A stretch of DNA of 64,000 nucleotides from the NCBI RefSeq assembly GCF_024198175.1, contig NZ_JAJVKV010000002.1, forward strand, positions 558,001-622,000, given 5' to 3'. Each line of letters begins with the position of its first letter. Positions within the stretch are counted from its first letter, which is position 1. Of the stretch, positions 1-7,299 are shown piece after piece. The stretch is from Pyxidicoccus xibeiensis. GTDB lineage: Bacteria > Myxococcota > Myxococcia > Myxococcales > Myxococcaceae. The position numbers and the translations under genes are program-made. The notes below the pieces were generated by a model. The model made no database searches, was not told the origin of the DNA, and worked only from the letters and a program-made list of their open reading frames with translations.

Positions 1-350
1 AGGCGGAGCTGTCCCGGGCGGTGGTGCTGTCCACGGATGAGCGCTTCCTGCTGCACCCGGAGCGGGGCGAGGCCTGGCGCGGGCTCGCGAAGGAGGCGGC
101 CATGGACCGCACCTGGGGTGACTGCTACGGCTACCTGCTGGTGGCCACGGGGCGGGCGGAGGTGATGGTGGACGAGGTGCTGTCGCCCTGGGACGCGGCG
201 GCGCTGCAGCCCATCATCGAGGAGGCCGGCGGCGTGTTCACCGACTGGACGGGCAGGCACACGTCCTTCGGCGGCAACTGCATCGCCACCAACGGGGCCC
301 TGGCGCGCGTGGTGCGCGAGCGGCTCGGCGCGACGGAGCAGCCCCGATGA
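1..350 (+). CDS. hisN: Histidinol-phosphatase, inositol monophosphatase family (3' part)
   Basis: The gene is cut by the left window edge; only about the last 115 residues are present. The visible part carries the C-terminal signature of the IMPase fold: [13 protein letters not shown], then [17 protein letters not shown] with the metal-binding Asp of the WDxA motif, then a FGGNCIATN segment near the end. The WGDCYGY and long PIIEEAGG context fits the histidinol-phosphatase branch better than plain inositol monophosphatase. The family removes phosphate from L-histidinol phosphate in the cytoplasm, a late step of histidine synthesis. Its TGA stop overlaps the ATG of hisIE (ATGA at 347-350), so the two are translationally coupled, which supports the histidine assignment. 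The enzyme name is inferred from motif and neighbour; it could also act on another sugar or inositol phosphate. Confidence 0.82.
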   Translation, partial: AELSRAVVLSTDERFLLHPERGEAWRGLAKEAAMDRTWGDCYGYLLVATGRAEVMVDEVLSPWDAAALQPIIEEAGGVFTDWTGRHTSFGGNCIATNGALARVVRERLGATEQPR

Positions 351-964
351 CGGCGCCCCTGTTGGACCTGGACGCGCTCGACTTCGGCAAGGGCAACGGC
401 CTGGTGACGGTGGTGACCCAGGACGCGCGCAGCGGGGACGTGCTGATGGTGGCGCACGCGGACCGCGAGGCGCTCGAACGCACGCTGGCTACCGGGGAGA
501 TGCACTACCGCTCCCGCACGCGGGGCCTGTGGCACAAGGGCGCCACCAGCGGGAACGTGCAGCGCGTGGTGTCGCTGAGCCGCGACTGCGACGGGGACGC
601 GGTGCTGGCGCGCGTGGAGAAGGCCGGGCCCGCCTGTCACACCGGCGAGGAGACCTGCTTCGGCCCGGTGCGCTGGGATGCGCTGGCCGCGCTGGATGCC
701 ACCATCGCCTCGCGCGCCACGCAGGCGCCACCCGCGGGAGAGAAGCCGAGCTACACGCGCCGCCTGCTGGACGACCGGAACCTGAGGCTGAAGAAGATTG
801 GCGAGGAGGCCGCGGAGCTGGTGACGGCGTGCGCGGATGGCGACTCGCCGCGCGCCGTGGAGGAGGCGGCGGACGTGCTCTACCACGTGCTCGTCGCGGT
901 GAAGCCGCTGGGCCTCACGCTGGAGGACGTGAAGGCCGTCCTCGCCCGGCGCGCCACGCGCTGA
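347..964 (+). CDS. hisIE: Bifunctional phosphoribosyl-AMP cyclohydrolase / phosphoribosyl-ATP pyrophosphatase
   Basis: A 205-residue two-domain enzyme covering steps two and three of histidine synthesis: hydrolysis of phosphoribosyl-ATP to phosphoribosyl-AMP, then opening of the adenine ring. Residues about 10-115 are the HisI domain, with [18 protein letters not shown], the SRDCDGDA metal-binding segment and the Cys pair in [12 protein letters not shown]. Residues about 120-205 are the all-alpha HisE domain, with [13 protein letters not shown] and [12 protein letters not shown] carrying the Mg-binding acidic residues. The length matches the usual fused form of about 200 residues. The start ATG overlaps the hisN stop. 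Function is well supported by motifs in both domains. Confidence 0.95.
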   Translation: MTAPLLDLDALDFGKGNGLVTVVTQDARSGDVLMVAHADREALERTLATGEMHYRSRTRGLWHKGATSGNVQRVVSLSRDCDGDAVLARVEKAGPACHTGEETCFGPVRWDALAALDATIASRATQAPPAGEKPSYTRRLLDDRNLRLKKIGEEAAELVTACADGDSPRAVEEAADVLYHVLVAVKPLGLTLEDVKAVLARRATR

Positions 965-1126
965 GCCGCTCCGCCGTGAGCGGATCAGGCGCCGCCGCGC
1001 ACGCGCCAGGGTCGGGACTTTCAAGGGCTTCCTGAGTCTCAGAGGGAATAGAGGCCCCGTGTCAGCCCCGACCCGGACGTTTTGTCCGCCAGGACTGCAG
1101 CCTGACAGCATGGCTGCCACGCAATG

Positions 1127-1142
1127 TGGATCAGGGGTTGCT
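1127..1142 (+). promoter_or_regulatory. Candidate sigma-54 (-24/-12) promoter
   Basis: The 16-base string TGGATCAGGGGTTGCT has GG at positions 2-3 and GC at 14-15, the invariant spacing of RpoN promoters, and a full TTGCT at the -12 side; the -24 side departs from TGGCAC at two positions. It lies about 107 bases before the GTG at 1249 in a 284-base gap that otherwise shows no gene. It is a pattern match only. Confidence 0.35.
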
Positions 1143-1248
1143 CCCACTCTCTTCAACGTGAGGGGTGTTCCTGCTACACATTCCCCCGCTGGCGGAGTGG
1201 AGATCGCCGGCCGGGCGCTTGCAAACCGTCCGCCTCACCGGAGGCATC

Positions 1249-1698
1249 GTGAACGGCCCCACCTACAAGGCTGAAATCATCGACCGCGTCATCTTCTCCC
1301 GCTGGCCGAATCCTCCGACCAAGGAGGATGTCACGGCGATGCTCGGACAGATGCAGGACGCGTCCAAGCGGCTCAACGCGAACCTCATCTACGTCGGCTC
1401 CGTCAGCCCCAAGTCCAAGGTCCCCGACGCGTCCGAGCGCGCCGTCCTCAACCAGTTCCTCCTGGATGCGCGCCGCACCTGCGTGGAGCAGGCGTGGCTC
1501 ATCTACGAGGGCACGGACCTGCAGCACAACCTCCAGCGCGTCATCATCTCCGGCGTGCTGATCCTCACGCGCACCTTCGACAACTTCCTGTCGGTGGCGA
1601 AGTCGGGCGACTCCATCGTCAAGGACGTGAGCGCCGTCCTGAAGAAGGACGCGGCCCCCATCTTCGCGATGGCCAAGGAGAAGGGTCTCCTCGGCTGA
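1249..1698 (+). CDS. Conserved-looking hypothetical protein, possibly STAS-like
   Basis: A 149-residue soluble protein that I do not recognise by name. I chose GTG 1249 because GGAGG at 1240-1244 sits five bases ahead and because the in-frame ATG at 1165 would add a 28-residue low-quality extension. The protein alternates predicted strands and helices (RVIFSRW, NLIYVGSV, AWLIYEG, VIISGVLIL), which resembles small STAS or SpoIIAA-like folds seen in myxobacteria; this is only a fold guess. No catalytic motif, signal peptide or membrane segment is visible. A candidate sigma-54 promoter lies upstream. It ends 20 bases from the convergent gene at 1718-2860. Confidence 0.7.
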   Translation: MNGPTYKAEIIDRVIFSRWPNPPTKEDVTAMLGQMQDASKRLNANLIYVGSVSPKSKVPDASERAVLNQFLLDARRTCVEQAWLIYEGTDLQHNLQRVIISGVLILTRTFDNFLSVAKSGDSIVKDVSAVLKKDAAPIFAMAKEKGLLG

Positions 1699-1717
1699 GG
1701 TCGGCGGTCCCCGGGGC

Positions 1718-2860
1718 TCAACGAGCGCCGTGGACCTCCAGCTCCTGTACCTGCCCGTCCGCACGCTCCGGGAAGACGCTCACCGCGTCCACGTCGAGCA
1801 GCGGCACGGGCAGCTCGCAGCGCTCCCACTGGCCGGTGCCCTGGTAGCGGCACACGGTGGGGTTGACGAAGGAGAAGCCTCGTTCCGGGTCCTTCATCCC
1901 CGCGCCCTCGGGCGTGCGGACGATGGCCCTCAGCGTGCCGGGGCCCTTCGCGCGAATCCGGAGGGACGTGAGCTGCTTCAGCGTGGGGGTGTACCCCGCG
2001 CGCAGCGCCCCGTCCGCCGCCCAGCGCTTCCCAGGCGAGGCGTTGCTCACCGGGACGCCCGTATTCACGTCCCGGTCGAAGGCCTGCCGCGCGGGCTCCG
2101 CGCCCGTCACCAGGTCCGGCTCCACGGCGCCGCTCTCCACGGTGGGCGCGGCGGCGATCGCCACCAGCATCGGCGCTTCCTTGACGCCCTGCTGCACCGC
2201 GGCGGCGCGCACCACGGCGGCGGGCAGGTGGTCGCCCCTGCCGCACTCCGGCGCGAGCTCCAGGAGGATGGCGCGCACCGCGGGCTCCAGGGGGACGTCG
2301 GACTGGGCGGCGGGCACGAGGGCCAGGCGGACGAGCGAGGTACAGGCGGCCGCCGCGGCGCTTCCGGCGTGCCGCAGGTTCCAGCGCAGGTCCGCGAGGT
2401 CCGGCTGCCGGCCGATGGCCGCCTCGAGCAGCGCCTGCGCCACGCTCTGGGCGCAGTGGTTGGCGGTGGCCGGGCAGCGCTCGCAGAGCGAGGCCAGCAG
2501 CCCCCTCAAGGGGGCGTCCTCACCCGCGGCGAGGGGCGCTCGCACGGAGAGCGCGGTGCCGAGCTCACAGGCGCGGGGGGGCGGCTGGGGGCAGGCGTCC
2601 ATCCGCTGGCGGGCCTCGGCCTGGACGCGGGCGTCCTGGGGGGCACGCAGGGCGGCGTCCAGGGCGCGCTCCAGGGGGCGACACTCGGGGGAGGGGACGA
2701 GGGGGGCGGCCTGGGAGGCGTCGCCGGTGGCGGTCTTCGGGGCGCGCTCCTCTGGCCGTGGCCCAGGCGTCACATCCTGGTGCGTCACCCACCACAGGCG
2801 TCCGAAAGCGATGAGCGCTACCAACATCAAGAGGAGGGTTCGGAGCGGGAAACGGCGCAC
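1718..2860 (-). CDS. Membrane-anchored hypothetical protein
   Basis: A 380-residue protein of unknown function. The start chosen is GTG 2860, because AAGGAG lies seven bases before it; a TTG six bases earlier leaves only one base of spacing. The N-terminus is a positively charged segment followed by one hydrophobic stretch (LLLMLVALIAFGRLWWV), so the protein is probably anchored in the inner membrane with the rest periplasmic. The middle (about residues 60-240) is alanine-rich and helical with regularly spaced cysteines, and the C-terminal 130 residues look beta-rich (SLRIRAKGPGTLRAIV, ELPVPLLDVDAVSVF) as in a carbohydrate-binding or sandwich domain. No enzyme motif was seen. It is divergent from lpdA. 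Confidence 0.72.
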   Translation of the reverse strand: MRRFPLRTLLLMLVALIAFGRLWWVTHQDVTPGPRPEERAPKTATGDASQAAPLVPSPECRPLERALDAALRAPQDARVQAEARQRMDACPQPPPRACELGTALSVRAPLAAGEDAPLRGLLASLCERCPATANHCAQSVAQALLEAAIGRQPDLADLRWNLRHAGSAAAAACTSLVRLALVPAAQSDVPLEPAVRAILLELAPECGRGDHLPAAVVRAAAVQQGVKEAPMLVAIAAAPTVESGAVEPDLVTGAEPARQAFDRDVNTGVPVSNASPGKRWAADGALRAGYTPTLKQLTSLRIRAKGPGTLRAIVRTPEGAGMKDPERGFSFVNPTVCRYQGTGQWERCELPVPLLDVDAVSVFPERADGQVQELEVHGAR

Positions 2861-2940
2861 GAGCAAACTCCTTGATTCCTACCGGGACCGGGGGTTATCA
2901 GCCCCCCCGGGTTACATCCGCAAGAGTTACGGAGGCGTGC

Positions 2941-4338
2941 GTGGCTGAGACGTTCGACGTGGTGATCATCGGTTCGGGCCCTGGCGGCTACGTGGGCGCC
3001 ATCCGCGCGGGTCAGCTCGGATTGAAGACGGCCATCATCGAGAAGGACAAGCGGCTGGGCGGCACCTGCCTCCACCGGGGCTGCATCCCCACCAAGTCCC
3101 TCCTGTGGACCGCGGAGCTGTTCCACCACGTCAAGGAGGCGGCCGACTTCGGCATCGACGTTTCCAGCCCGACCATCAACTGGGCGAACGCGATGAAGCA
3201 CAAGAACAAGGTGGTCACCAAGGGAGCCGGCGGCATCGACTTCCTGATGAAGAAGAACAAGGTGACGGTGGTCAAGGGCCATGGCCGCATCGCCGGCAAG
3301 GGCAAGGTGGAAGTGACGGCCGAGGACGGCACCAAGCAGGTCCTCGAGGCGAAGAACATCATCATCGCCACCGGCTCCGTCCCCAAGTCCCTGCCCAACG
3401 TCCCGGTGGACCACAAGCGGGTGATGAACAGCGACTCCATCCTGGAGATCGACCGCATCCCCAAGAGCATCATCGTCCTGGGCGCCGGCGCGGTGGGCTG
3501 CGAGTTCGCCTCCGTCTTCAACCACGTGGGCAGCAAGACCTCCATCGTGGAGTACATGCCCGCGCTGCTGCCCATCGAGGACGCGGACATCTCCAAGGAG
3601 CTGGAGAAGATCTTCAAGCGCCGCGGCATCGACGTGCACACCGGCTCCGCGGTGGAGAAGGTGGAGCACACGGCGGATGGCGTTCGCGTCACCATGAAGG
3701 TGGGCAGCGAGACGAAGACGCTGGAGGCGGAGCTGCTGCTGTCGGCGGTGGGCCGCGCGCCCGTCACCGAGGACTGCGGTCTGGACAAGACGAGCATCAA
3801 GCCCGAGCGCGGCTACATCAAGGTCGACTCGATGATGCGCACCACCGAGCCCAATGTGTACGCGGTCGGTGACGTCATCCCCACGCCGATGCTCGCCCAC
3901 ATGGCCAGCGCCGAGTGCGTGGTGGCGGTGGAGCACATCGCCGGGAAGAACCCGCAGCCCATCAACTACGACCTGACCCCGTCCGCCACGTACTGCTACC
4001 CCGAGGTCGCCTCGGTGGGCCTGACGGAGAAGAAGGCCAAGGAGCGCGGCTACGACGTGAAGTTCACCGTCGCCCCGTTCGGCGCGGTGACGAAGTCGGC
4101 CATCTCCAACGAGTCCATCGGGATGATCAAGATCATCTCCGACAAGAAGTACGACGAGGTGCTGGGCGTGCACCTCATCGGCCCGCACGCCACCGAGCTG
4201 CTGGCCGAGGCGTGCGTCGCGCTGAAGCTGGAGATCACCACCGAGGAGCTGGCGGGCACCATCCACGCGCACCCGACCCTGTCGGAGATCATGCACGAGG
4301 GCGCCGAGGCCACGCTGGGCCACCCGCGCCACTTCTAG
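2941..4338 (+). CDS. lpdA: Dihydrolipoyl dehydrogenase (E3)
   Basis: A 465-residue FAD flavoenzyme that reoxidises the dihydrolipoyl group of 2-oxoacid dehydrogenase complexes and passes electrons to NAD. The FAD-binding GSGPGG motif is at residues 11-16, the redox-active disulfide is Cys43/Cys48 in GGTCLHRGCIPTK, a second Rossmann motif GAGAVGCEF binds NAD, and the C-terminal HAHPTLSE supplies the catalytic His. Start GTG 2941 has GGAGG five bases upstream; an in-frame ATG at 2872 lacks a ribosome site and adds 23 unconserved residues. It opens a block with lipA, an E2 and lipB, which supports a role with lipoylated complexes. No E1 gene is in the window. Confidence 0.95.
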   Translation: MAETFDVVIIGSGPGGYVGAIRAGQLGLKTAIIEKDKRLGGTCLHRGCIPTKSLLWTAELFHHVKEAADFGIDVSSPTINWANAMKHKNKVVTKGAGGIDFLMKKNKVTVVKGHGRIAGKGKVEVTAEDGTKQVLEAKNIIIATGSVPKSLPNVPVDHKRVMNSDSILEIDRIPKSIIVLGAGAVGCEFASVFNHVGSKTSIVEYMPALLPIEDADISKELEKIFKRRGIDVHTGSAVEKVEHTADGVRVTMKVGSETKTLEAELLLSAVGRAPVTEDCGLDKTSIKPERGYIKVDSMMRTTEPNVYAVGDVIPTPMLAHMASAECVVAVEHIAGKNPQPINYDLTPSATYCYPEVASVGLTEKKAKERGYDVKFTVAPFGAVTKSAISNESIGMIKIISDKKYDEVLGVHLIGPHATELLAEACVALKLEITTEELAGTIHAHPTLSEIMHEGAEATLGHPRHF

Positions 4339-4379
4339 TCGCGCGCCGCGCCGCTTCCGGGCCCCCAGGTGGGTCCATC

Positions 4380-4413
4380 AGGCCGTCCCGGGCTCCACGC
4401 CCGCGGGCGGCCT
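4380..4413 (+). terminator. Candidate hairpin terminator after lpdA
   Basis: AGGCCG at 4380-4385 pairs with CGGCCT at 4408-4413, and the inner CCC and GGGC segments pair across a TCCAC loop with small bulges, giving about 13 base pairs. A weak T-containing stretch follows. It lies 42 bases after the lpdA stop. The rest of the 286-base gap up to lipA is GC-rich and shows no gene. Confidence 0.4.
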
Positions 4414-4584
4414 GTCCATTTCCGGGGGCACGTGCACCGGCAGGCCCTGCCCGCAGCCTGGGCATCCGGGCGTGGCGGTGCTTCCCCCGCCTGGGCTGCC
4501 TGCCCGCCGCCAGGGCATTAGTAGGGAGACGACAACATGGAAGCCGCTGGCGGGTGCTGACGCCTCGCGTTAGAGGCTTCCCGC

Positions 4585-4613
4585 TTGAACGTCTTTCGCC
4601 CAACCCATAGAAG
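4585..4613 (+). promoter_or_regulatory. Candidate housekeeping promoter of lipA
   Basis: TTGAAC (4585-4590), a 17-base spacer, and TAGAAG (4608-4613) resemble -35 and -10 boxes with four of six matches each. Transcription would start near 4620, about five bases before the lipA ATG, so the message would be nearly leaderless. That agrees with the lack of a good ribosome site there. Confidence 0.42.
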
Positions 4614-4624
4614 GCCCGCGATCC

Positions 4625-5554
4625 ATGGCGACTCCCGACCGGTTTCCTCTCCCCCAGGTGACTGAGACCACCCGCAAGCCGGAGTGGCTGAAGGTGCGGC
4701 TCCCGCACGGTGAGGGGTACGAGCGGGTCAAAGCCATCGTGAAGCGCACGAAGCTGGCCACGGTGTGCGAGGAGGCCCGCTGCCCGAACATCGCCGAGTG
4801 CTGGGGCGGCGGCACGGCCACCGTCATGCTGATGGGCGAGGTGTGCACGCGCGCGTGCCGCTTCTGCCATGTGAAGGTGGGCGCGCCTCCGCCGCTGGAC
4901 CCGATGGAGCCCATCCATCTGGCCCAGGCGGTGAAGGAGATGAACCTGGAGTACATCGTCGTCACATCGGTGAACCGTGACGACCGGCCGGACGGTGGCG
5001 CCAGCCACTTCGCGTCCGCCATCCGCGAGCTGCGCCGCGAGAGCCCGAAGACCATCGTCGAGGTGCTCATCCCCGACTTCAAGGGCGTGGAGAAGGACCT
5101 GACCACGGTGGCCGAGGCCAGGCCGCACGTGGTGGCCCACAACGTGGAGACGGTGGAGCGCCTCACCCCGACGGTGAGAGACCGCCGCGCCACCTACCGC
5201 CAGTCGCTGCGCGTGCTGGAGTACCTCAAGAATCGCCCCGAGGGGCTCTACACCAAGACGTCCGTCATGGTGGGCCTGGGCGAGACGGACGCGGAGCTGG
5301 AGCAGACCTTCAAGGACCTGCGCGGCGTGGGCGTGGACGTGCTGACGCTGGGGCAGTACCTCCAGCCGTCGCAGTACCACCTGCGGGTGGAGCGCTTCGT
5401 CACTCCGGCCCAGTTCGAGTCGTACAAGAAGCTGGCCGAGTCCTACGGGTTCCTCTACGTGGCCTCCGGTCCGCTCGTGCGCTCCAGCTACCGCGCGGCG
5501 GAGTTCTTCATGAAGGGCCTGATGGAGCGCGAGCGCATCGAACGCCTCGGCTGA
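4625..5554 (+). CDS. lipA: Lipoyl synthase
   Basis: A 309-residue radical-SAM enzyme that inserts two sulfur atoms into the octanoyl chain carried on lipoyl domains. Both iron-sulfur cluster motifs are complete: the auxiliary cluster Cys48, Cys53, Cys59 (VCEEARCPNIAECW) and the SAM cluster Cys74, Cys78, Cys81 (CTRACRFC). Downstream segments such as TSVNRDDRPDGG and KTSVMVGLGE are typical of LipA, and the C-terminal SSYRAAEFF carries the conserved Arg-Ser-Ser-Tyr-type end. The ribosome site is weak, and a promoter-like pair of boxes ends just before the ATG. LipB, its usual partner, lies at 8874. Confidence 0.96.
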   Translation: MATPDRFPLPQVTETTRKPEWLKVRLPHGEGYERVKAIVKRTKLATVCEEARCPNIAECWGGGTATVMLMGEVCTRACRFCHVKVGAPPPLDPMEPIHLAQAVKEMNLEYIVVTSVNRDDRPDGGASHFASAIRELRRESPKTIVEVLIPDFKGVEKDLTTVAEARPHVVAHNVETVERLTPTVRDRRATYRQSLRVLEYLKNRPEGLYTKTSVMVGLGETDAELEQTFKDLRGVGVDVLTLGQYLQPSQYHLRVERFVTPAQFESYKKLAESYGFLYVASGPLVRSSYRAAEFFMKGLMERERIERLG

Positions 5555-5634
5555 CCGGGGCGTGGCCGCGCGTGGACGAGACCTTTCGATTCGTGGCTTG
5601 ACGCACACCCCATCCCTCGCGGAAAGACGACCCC

Positions 5635-6912
5635 ATGGCGATCTTCGAATTCAAGCTCCCCGACCTCGGTGAAGGCGTGATGGAGGGCGAGCTGGTGAAG
5701 TGGCACGTGAAGGAGGGCGACCCGGTCAAGGAGGACCAGGTGCTCGCCGAGGTCATGACGGACAAGGCCACCGTCACCGTCCCCAGCCCCAAGGCGGGCC
5801 GTGTCGTGAAGACGCACGGCAAGGAAGGGGAGATTGCCAAGGTCCACCAGCTGCTCGTCACCCTTGAGATCGAAGGCGCTGCGCCGGCCCAGTCCGCGGG
5901 CCACGGTGCGCATGGCGCGGCGGCGGCTCCGGCCGCGGCGGTGGCGGCTCCTGCGGCCGCTGCGGCGGCGGGGGCGAATGGCGCGGGTGCTCCGGCGACG
6001 AAGGTGCTGGCGACGCCGGTGACGCGGCGCATGGCGCGTGAGCATGGGCTGGACCTGTCGACCATCGCCGGCTCGGGCCCGCAGGGGCGGGTGACGAAGG
6101 CGGACGTGGTGGCGGCGCTGGAGGGTGGCTCGGAGAAGAACGTGGTGGCGGAGAAGGCGCCCCAGGCGGCCCGTCCCGCGGCGCCGGCCGTGTCCACTGG
6201 TCGCGCGGACGAGCGCGTCCCGCTGCGCGGCCTGCGCAAGAAGATCGCCGAGAAGATGGTGCGGTCGAAGTTCACGATGCCGCACTTCGCCTTCGTGGAG
6301 GAGGTGGACGCCACGGAGTTGGTGGCCCTGCGCGCGCGGCTCAATGCGCAGCTGGCAGCGGCCGGTGAGAAGACGAAGCTCAACTACCTGCCGTTCATCA
6401 TCAAGGCGACCATCGCGGCGCTGAAGAAGTTCCCGCACCTCAACGCGAACTTCGACGAGGCCTCGCAGGAGCTGGTGGTGCGCGGCGAGTACAACATCGG
6501 CATGGCGGTGGCGACGCCGGACGGCCTCACCGTGGCGGTGGTGAAGGACGCGGACCGGCTGACGCTGGCCGAGCTGGCGCAGGAGACGGCGCGCCTGGGC
6601 GCCGCCGCGCGCGAGCGGAAGCTGAAGATGGAGGAGCTGACGGGCGGCACCTTCACGATTACGTCGCTGGGCCAGAGCGGCGGCCTCTTCGCCACGCCCA
6701 TCATCAACCACCCTGAAGTGGGCATCATGGGCGTGCACAAGCTGAAGCAGCGCCCGGCGGTGAAGGACGGCCTGGTCGTCGTGCGCGACATGATGAACCT
6801 GTCGCTGTCGTGCGACCACCGCGTCATCGACGGCTCGGTGGCGGCGGACTTCGTGTACGAGGTCATCAAGTACCTGGAGAAGCCGGACCTGCTGTTCCTC
6901 GCCATGGCGTGA
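5635..6912 (+). CDS. Dihydrolipoamide acyltransferase (E2) of a 2-oxoacid dehydrogenase complex
   Basis: A 425-residue E2 core subunit. Residues 1-80 are a single lipoyl domain with the modified Lys44 in VMTDKATV. An alanine/glycine/proline-rich swivel linker follows (about 85-120), then the E1/E3-binding domain (LATPVTRRMAREHGLDL, about 123-158), a second linker, and the catalytic domain from about residue 190. The active site SCDHRVIDG is at 392-400 (His395, Asp399). It transfers acyl groups from lipoamide to CoA. The sequence alone does not decide between pyruvate and branched-chain types, although the single lipoyl domain and DLGEGVMEGEL start lean to the branched-chain type. It follows lipA by 80 bases. 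Confidence 0.9.
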   Translation: MAIFEFKLPDLGEGVMEGELVKWHVKEGDPVKEDQVLAEVMTDKATVTVPSPKAGRVVKTHGKEGEIAKVHQLLVTLEIEGAAPAQSAGHGAHGAAAAPAAAVAAPAAAAAAGANGAGAPATKVLATPVTRRMAREHGLDLSTIAGSGPQGRVTKADVVAALEGGSEKNVVAEKAPQAARPAAPAVSTGRADERVPLRGLRKKIAEKMVRSKFTMPHFAFVEEVDATELVALRARLNAQLAAAGEKTKLNYLPFIIKATIAALKKFPHLNANFDEASQELVVRGEYNIGMAVATPDGLTVAVVKDADRLTLAELAQETARLGAAARERKLKMEELTGGTFTITSLGQSGGLFATPIINHPEVGIMGVHKLKQRPAVKDGLVVVRDMMNLSLSCDHRVIDGSVAADFVYEVIKYLEKPDLLFLAMA

Positions 6913-7031
6913 GGTGCGCCGGCCCCGCCCGTGAGCGCCGCGGAAGGCGTGCTGTTGTCTGGAGCGCGGATCGCGCTCCGGCGGGCGATGGCGCGGTGCC
7001 GCGGGACGGACGCGAAGGGTGACGCGGCGGG

Positions 7032-7187
7032 TGGCCGCGTCCTTCTGGGGAGTCGTCTCCTTCAGGTGGCCGCCTCCTCCCGCGAGGTCGCCTCGTTTGA
7101 GGGGCCGCCACGTTCTGGGGGCGCCTCCTTCGAATGGCCGCGCCCTTCTGGGGGGCGTCTCTTTCGGTGGCCGCCAGCTCCGAGGCG
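7032..7187 (+). repeat. Tandem 33-35 bp imperfect repeat, about five copies
   Basis: The 387-base gap 6913-7299 holds no convincing gene but contains a repeat. Units begin with TGGCCGC or GGGCCGC at 7032, 7067, 7102, 7135 and 7168, giving periods of 35, 35, 33 and 33 bases; the last unit is partial. The shared core reads about TTCTGGGGGCGTCTCCTTC. An open frame crosses the region from 6931 into the next gene, but its residues are low-complexity and I do not count it as coding. Confidence 0.7.
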
Positions 7188-7299
7188 CCGCCGCCGTGGA
7201 CGCCCGGATGCCCTGGCGCCTGGCCGCGCAGCGCTCGGAATTGCTCACTGCCCTGGGAAGCCGCGCGGCGCTGGCCCGAGACGGTTAGGCTCTCGTCGT

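Noticed and set aside
131..1156. A 341-codon minus-strand frame over hisN and hisIE
   Set aside because: The plus strand carries well-defined HisN and HisIE domains; the minus frame is Arg/His-rich shadow.
5598..5626. TTGACG box before the E2 gene
   Set aside because: The matching -10 position is GGAAAG, which looks like the ribosome site, so a promoter is not supported.
6931..7299. Upstream extension of the zinc-finger ATPase gene to 6931
   Set aside because: The extension is translated repeat DNA with no conserved character, and ATG 7300 begins the helical domain.
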